DNA of 64,000 nucleotides from CAVRAW01 sp963716135. Its GTDB lineage: Bacteria > Planctomycetota > Planctomycetia > Pirellulales > JADZDJ01. Where the stretch lies: assembly GCA_963716135.1 (NCBI GenBank), contig OY970289.1, positions 2,418,001-2,482,000 of the forward strand, read 5' to 3'. The translations under genes were made by a program, and so were the position numbers. A model generated the notes under the pieces. That model was not told the DNA's origin. It saw nothing but the letters and a program-made list of their open reading frames with translations, and searched no databases. Numbering within the stretch: position 1 is the first letter of the stretch; each line of letters opens with the position of its first letter. Shown in pieces: positions 61,980 through 64,000 of the stretch.

Positions 61980-63675
61980 ACGGCGGCAGTTTAGCGCCGC
62001 TGTCGCCGGCGGACGAAGGCGGCGCCAAGGCGGGCTCGCCGGCGGGTTTCGGCACAGCGACTTCCTCCGCCGCGGAATTGGCGGCGCTGGCCGTCAACTC
62101 CGACGTCGTCGCTGCGGCACAGCAGGGATCAAACTTTTGCCACCCGCCGCCCAGCGCTCGATAAACGGCGATCAAGCTGGTCGCGATTTTGCCGCGCGCC
62201 TGAGCCAGGCTGTCTTGCTGCGTCACCAAAAGCGATTCGGTATTGTACACCCGGTTGAAATCGGTAATGCCTACTTGGAATTGCTCGTTCACCAGTTCCA
62301 CGGCGCGCACCGTTTCCGCCACGCCTTGATCCAAGCTCAGCGCCTGTTGTTGCGATTGTAGGAAACTGACCAAGCCGTCTTCCACGTCGCGCCCTGCGTT
62401 CAGCACCTTTTGTTGGTACTGGTACACCGCTTGCTGATATTGCGCATCTTGCGACCGAACATTGTTGATCAACCGCCCATAGTTCAGAACGTTCCATTGC
62501 AAATTCGGAATGACAAACCCCACTGCGCTTTTTGAGGCGAATAGATCGCTGAAATCGTTCGCGGCGTAACCGAGAAAGCCGTTGATGCTGAATCGCGGGT
62601 ACAAATCCGACTCGGCGACGCCGATTCGCGCACATTGAACGGCCACCTCGCGCTCAGCGCGGCGAATGTCGGGACGCCGCCGCAACAGGTCGGCCGGAAT
62701 TCCCACCGCGGCTTCCGGCGGCGCCCTTGGAATCGGCGCCGGCTGTAGTTGGCCCGCCAAATCCAGCGGCGCCAGACCCAGCAATGCGCACAACTGATCG
62801 CTCGCCTGGCGGGCGCCGATCACCAGCGGCGGAATCGTCGATTCCGTTTGACGCAAGTTTGATCGCGCCTGCCGCACGTCGAGCTCCGTCGCAGTGCCCG
62901 CATTGAAGCGGTCCACTGCCAGTTGGGTCGATTTCTTTTGAATCTCCACGTTCTGCTGCGCGAATTCCAATCGCTCTTGATACGTGCGCAGTTGCACGTA
63001 GCTTGTGGCCACTTCTGAAAGCAACATCACCAGTGCGTCGTGATAGTCTTCAACCGCCACACCCACTTGCGCATCCGCCGATTCGACCGTGCGGCGGTAG
63101 CGGCCCCAGAAATCCAGCTCCCAGGAGCCATTCAAGCCGGTGGCCCAAATATCCAACGAACCTGGCAGCGGCAGCAGAATATCGCCGGGCACTTGTGCAT
63201 GAGCGTACGCAGCCATGGCGTCCTGACTTTGTGGAAATAAATTTCCAGCGGCAATGGCGCGTTGCGCGCGGGCTTGCAAGATGCGCGTGCCGGCAGTCTT
63301 TAGATCGAGATTTTGCTGGTGTGCTGTTTCGATCAAATCGTTCAGCGTCGGATCGTTGAAGACCGACCACCAATCGCAGTCGGTGGCAGGCACGCATTTT
63401 ACGCGGCTGTCGGCCGCGTCGATCCACTGCGCGGCCGTGGCCGCCGGCGGCGGCGCATAGTTCGGCCCGAGTTTGAACCCGTTATGAGCCCAATCGCGCA
63501 GACTTGTTGTGCAGCCAGCCGCCGCGAGCAAAACCACCAAAAGCGCGTAGCGCAAAATGCCTCGGCAGCGCGATGCATGGGCGCCGATTTTTCGGCGTTC
63601 GGTCGCGAAAATATTTGTCGGATCGTGCATTGGCGCTCGACTGGGAGGAAACGCGCACAACTCCATGAACGGCAC
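61903..63675 (-). CDS. NodT/TolC-type outer membrane efflux lipoprotein
   Basis: A ~590-residue outer membrane factor of RND-type efflux pumps. After an uncertain start comes ILRYALLVVLLAAAGC, a lipoprotein signal. The two OEP halves follow: FNDPTLNDLIETAHQQNLDLKTAGTRILQARAQRAIAAGNLFPQ with LDFWGRYRRTVESADAQ, then DLLRRRPDIRRAEREVAVQCARIGVAESDLYPRFSINGFLGY and NYGRLINNVRSQDAQYQQAVYQYQQKVLNAGRDVEDGLVSFL. NodT-like proteins sit in the outer membrane and dock with a periplasmic adaptor and an inner membrane pump, neither in this window. The C-terminal Ala/Pro-rich tail is longer than usual. Confidence 0.88.
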   Translation of the reverse strand: MPFMELCAFPPSRAPMHDPTNIFATERRKIGAHASRCRGILRYALLVVLLAAAGCTTSLRDWAHNGFKLGPNYAPPPAATAAQWIDAADSRVKCVPATDCDWWSVFNDPTLNDLIETAHQQNLDLKTAGTRILQARAQRAIAAGNLFPQSQDAMAAYAHAQVPGDILLPLPGSLDIWATGLNGSWELDFWGRYRRTVESADAQVGVAVEDYHDALVMLLSEVATSYVQLRTYQERLEFAQQNVEIQKKSTQLAVDRFNAGTATELDVRQARSNLRQTESTIPPLVIGARQASDQLCALLGLAPLDLAGQLQPAPIPRAPPEAAVGIPADLLRRRPDIRRAEREVAVQCARIGVAESDLYPRFSINGFLGYAANDFSDLFASKSAVGFVIPNLQWNVLNYGRLINNVRSQDAQYQQAVYQYQQKVLNAGRDVEDGLVSFLQSQQQALSLDQGVAETVRAVELVNEQFQVGITDFNRVYNTESLLVTQQDSLAQARGKIATSLIAVYRALGGGWQKFDPCCAAATTSELTASAANSAAEEVAVPKPAGEPALAPPSSAGDSGAKLPPFTPLNLRPGATESAEPLPAVNPSGP

Positions 63676-64000
63676 AATGGTCGGACGGCCTTCGGCAAAG
63701 TCTGCCCAAACGGAAAATCCGCTGTAATCGGCAGACTCGCGCCCTTATTTCCATCGAGCAAAACCAGCTTGGACTTGAGTAAGACCCAATCGGATAAGGA
63801 GTTAGGCAAAGTGCACGTGCTGCGGACCTCGCAATTTGCATGCTGCAATTGCTATCGCAGTACGGCGACGGAACTCCACCCAGGCCCCCCGAGCTGACAA
63901 CGCCAAGACGCTTGATTTCGGGGGCAATTGATTTGGTGTCAGGAAATTCCTGAAAACTTGCGATGGCTCAGGCGCCTGAACCTAAAGCGTGACAGCAAAG
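63676..64000. other. Right-edge intergenic region
   Basis: No supported gene is present. It is the presumed upstream region of the efflux lipoprotein gene and continues past the edge of the window. Confidence 0.4.

Overview
The window looks like a chromosomal segment of a planctomycete, most likely of the Pirellulales type. This is inferred from gene content, not from a marker-gene tree. Supporting signs are GC-rich coding sequence with strong third-position G/C, a double-length UvrA (tandem UvrA is known from Chlamydia in the same superphylum), a 1,722-residue Ser/Thr kinase fused to a long repeat region, a Tad/Flp pilus locus, a CsrA-FliW pair, many secreted lipoproteins with TPR or beta-propeller regions, and abundant short palindromic intergenic repeats. 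No rRNA, CRISPR array, phage, transposase or conjugation gene was seen.

Layout. 1-16.4 kb holds housekeeping and accessory genes: an epimerase fragment, the giant uvrA with a CBM9/DOMON-like partner, lipA, smpB, a Nudix hydrolase, a site-2 protease, an HD-GYP protein, a glycosidase-like protein and a YgfZ/GcvT-like protein. 16.5-27 kb holds a propeller lipoprotein, pgk, an extremely cysteine-rich secreted protein, and a minus-strand operon of a cyclase-like helical repeat protein, a DUF362 protein, a YfhO-like membrane protein and a GT2 glycosyltransferase. 27-40 kb is a Tad pilus locus with a cyclic-di-GMP-I (GEMM) riboswitch in its leader, two Flp pilins, prepilin peptidase, TadE, CpaB, the CpaC secretin, CpaE, TadA, TadB, TadC and a TPR lipoprotein. 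A BrnT-like/XRE toxin-antitoxin pair follows at 39.8-40.5 kb. 40.5-51.3 kb is a minus-strand signalling block: giant kinase, transglutaminase/TPR protein, LolA-like membrane protein and ECF sigma factor. 51.5-64 kb holds a redoxin, TPR and membrane proteins, an MqnD-like enzyme, csrA-fliW, tRNA-Ser(CGA), a DUF309 protein, a strongly structured RNA candidate, pncA-pncB (NAD salvage), a SprT-like protein and a NodT/TolC-type efflux lipoprotein.

How parts fit together. The HD-GYP protein (c-di-GMP hydrolysis) and the GEMM riboswitch ahead of the pilin genes suggest that c-di-GMP controls the Tad pilus. The hairpins and terminator after the pilin genes would make pilin more abundant than the secretion apparatus. 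CsrA-FliW is a second post-transcriptional regulator. The kinase, transglutaminase/TPR protein and ECF sigma cluster looks like envelope signalling.

Caution on quality. About 18 otherwise well-conserved genes or gene segments are broken by apparent deletions of one or two bases in G/C runs or CG dinucleotide runs. This pattern fits sequencing or assembly error better than decay, so broken genes are given as single CDS with the break noted. The most unusual material is the set of repeats (heptamer-period palindromes, a cloverleaf palindrome and a dispersed TTTAGCCGCGACGC element, several lying in frame inside uvrA), the cysteine-rich protein, and the structured RNA before pncA.
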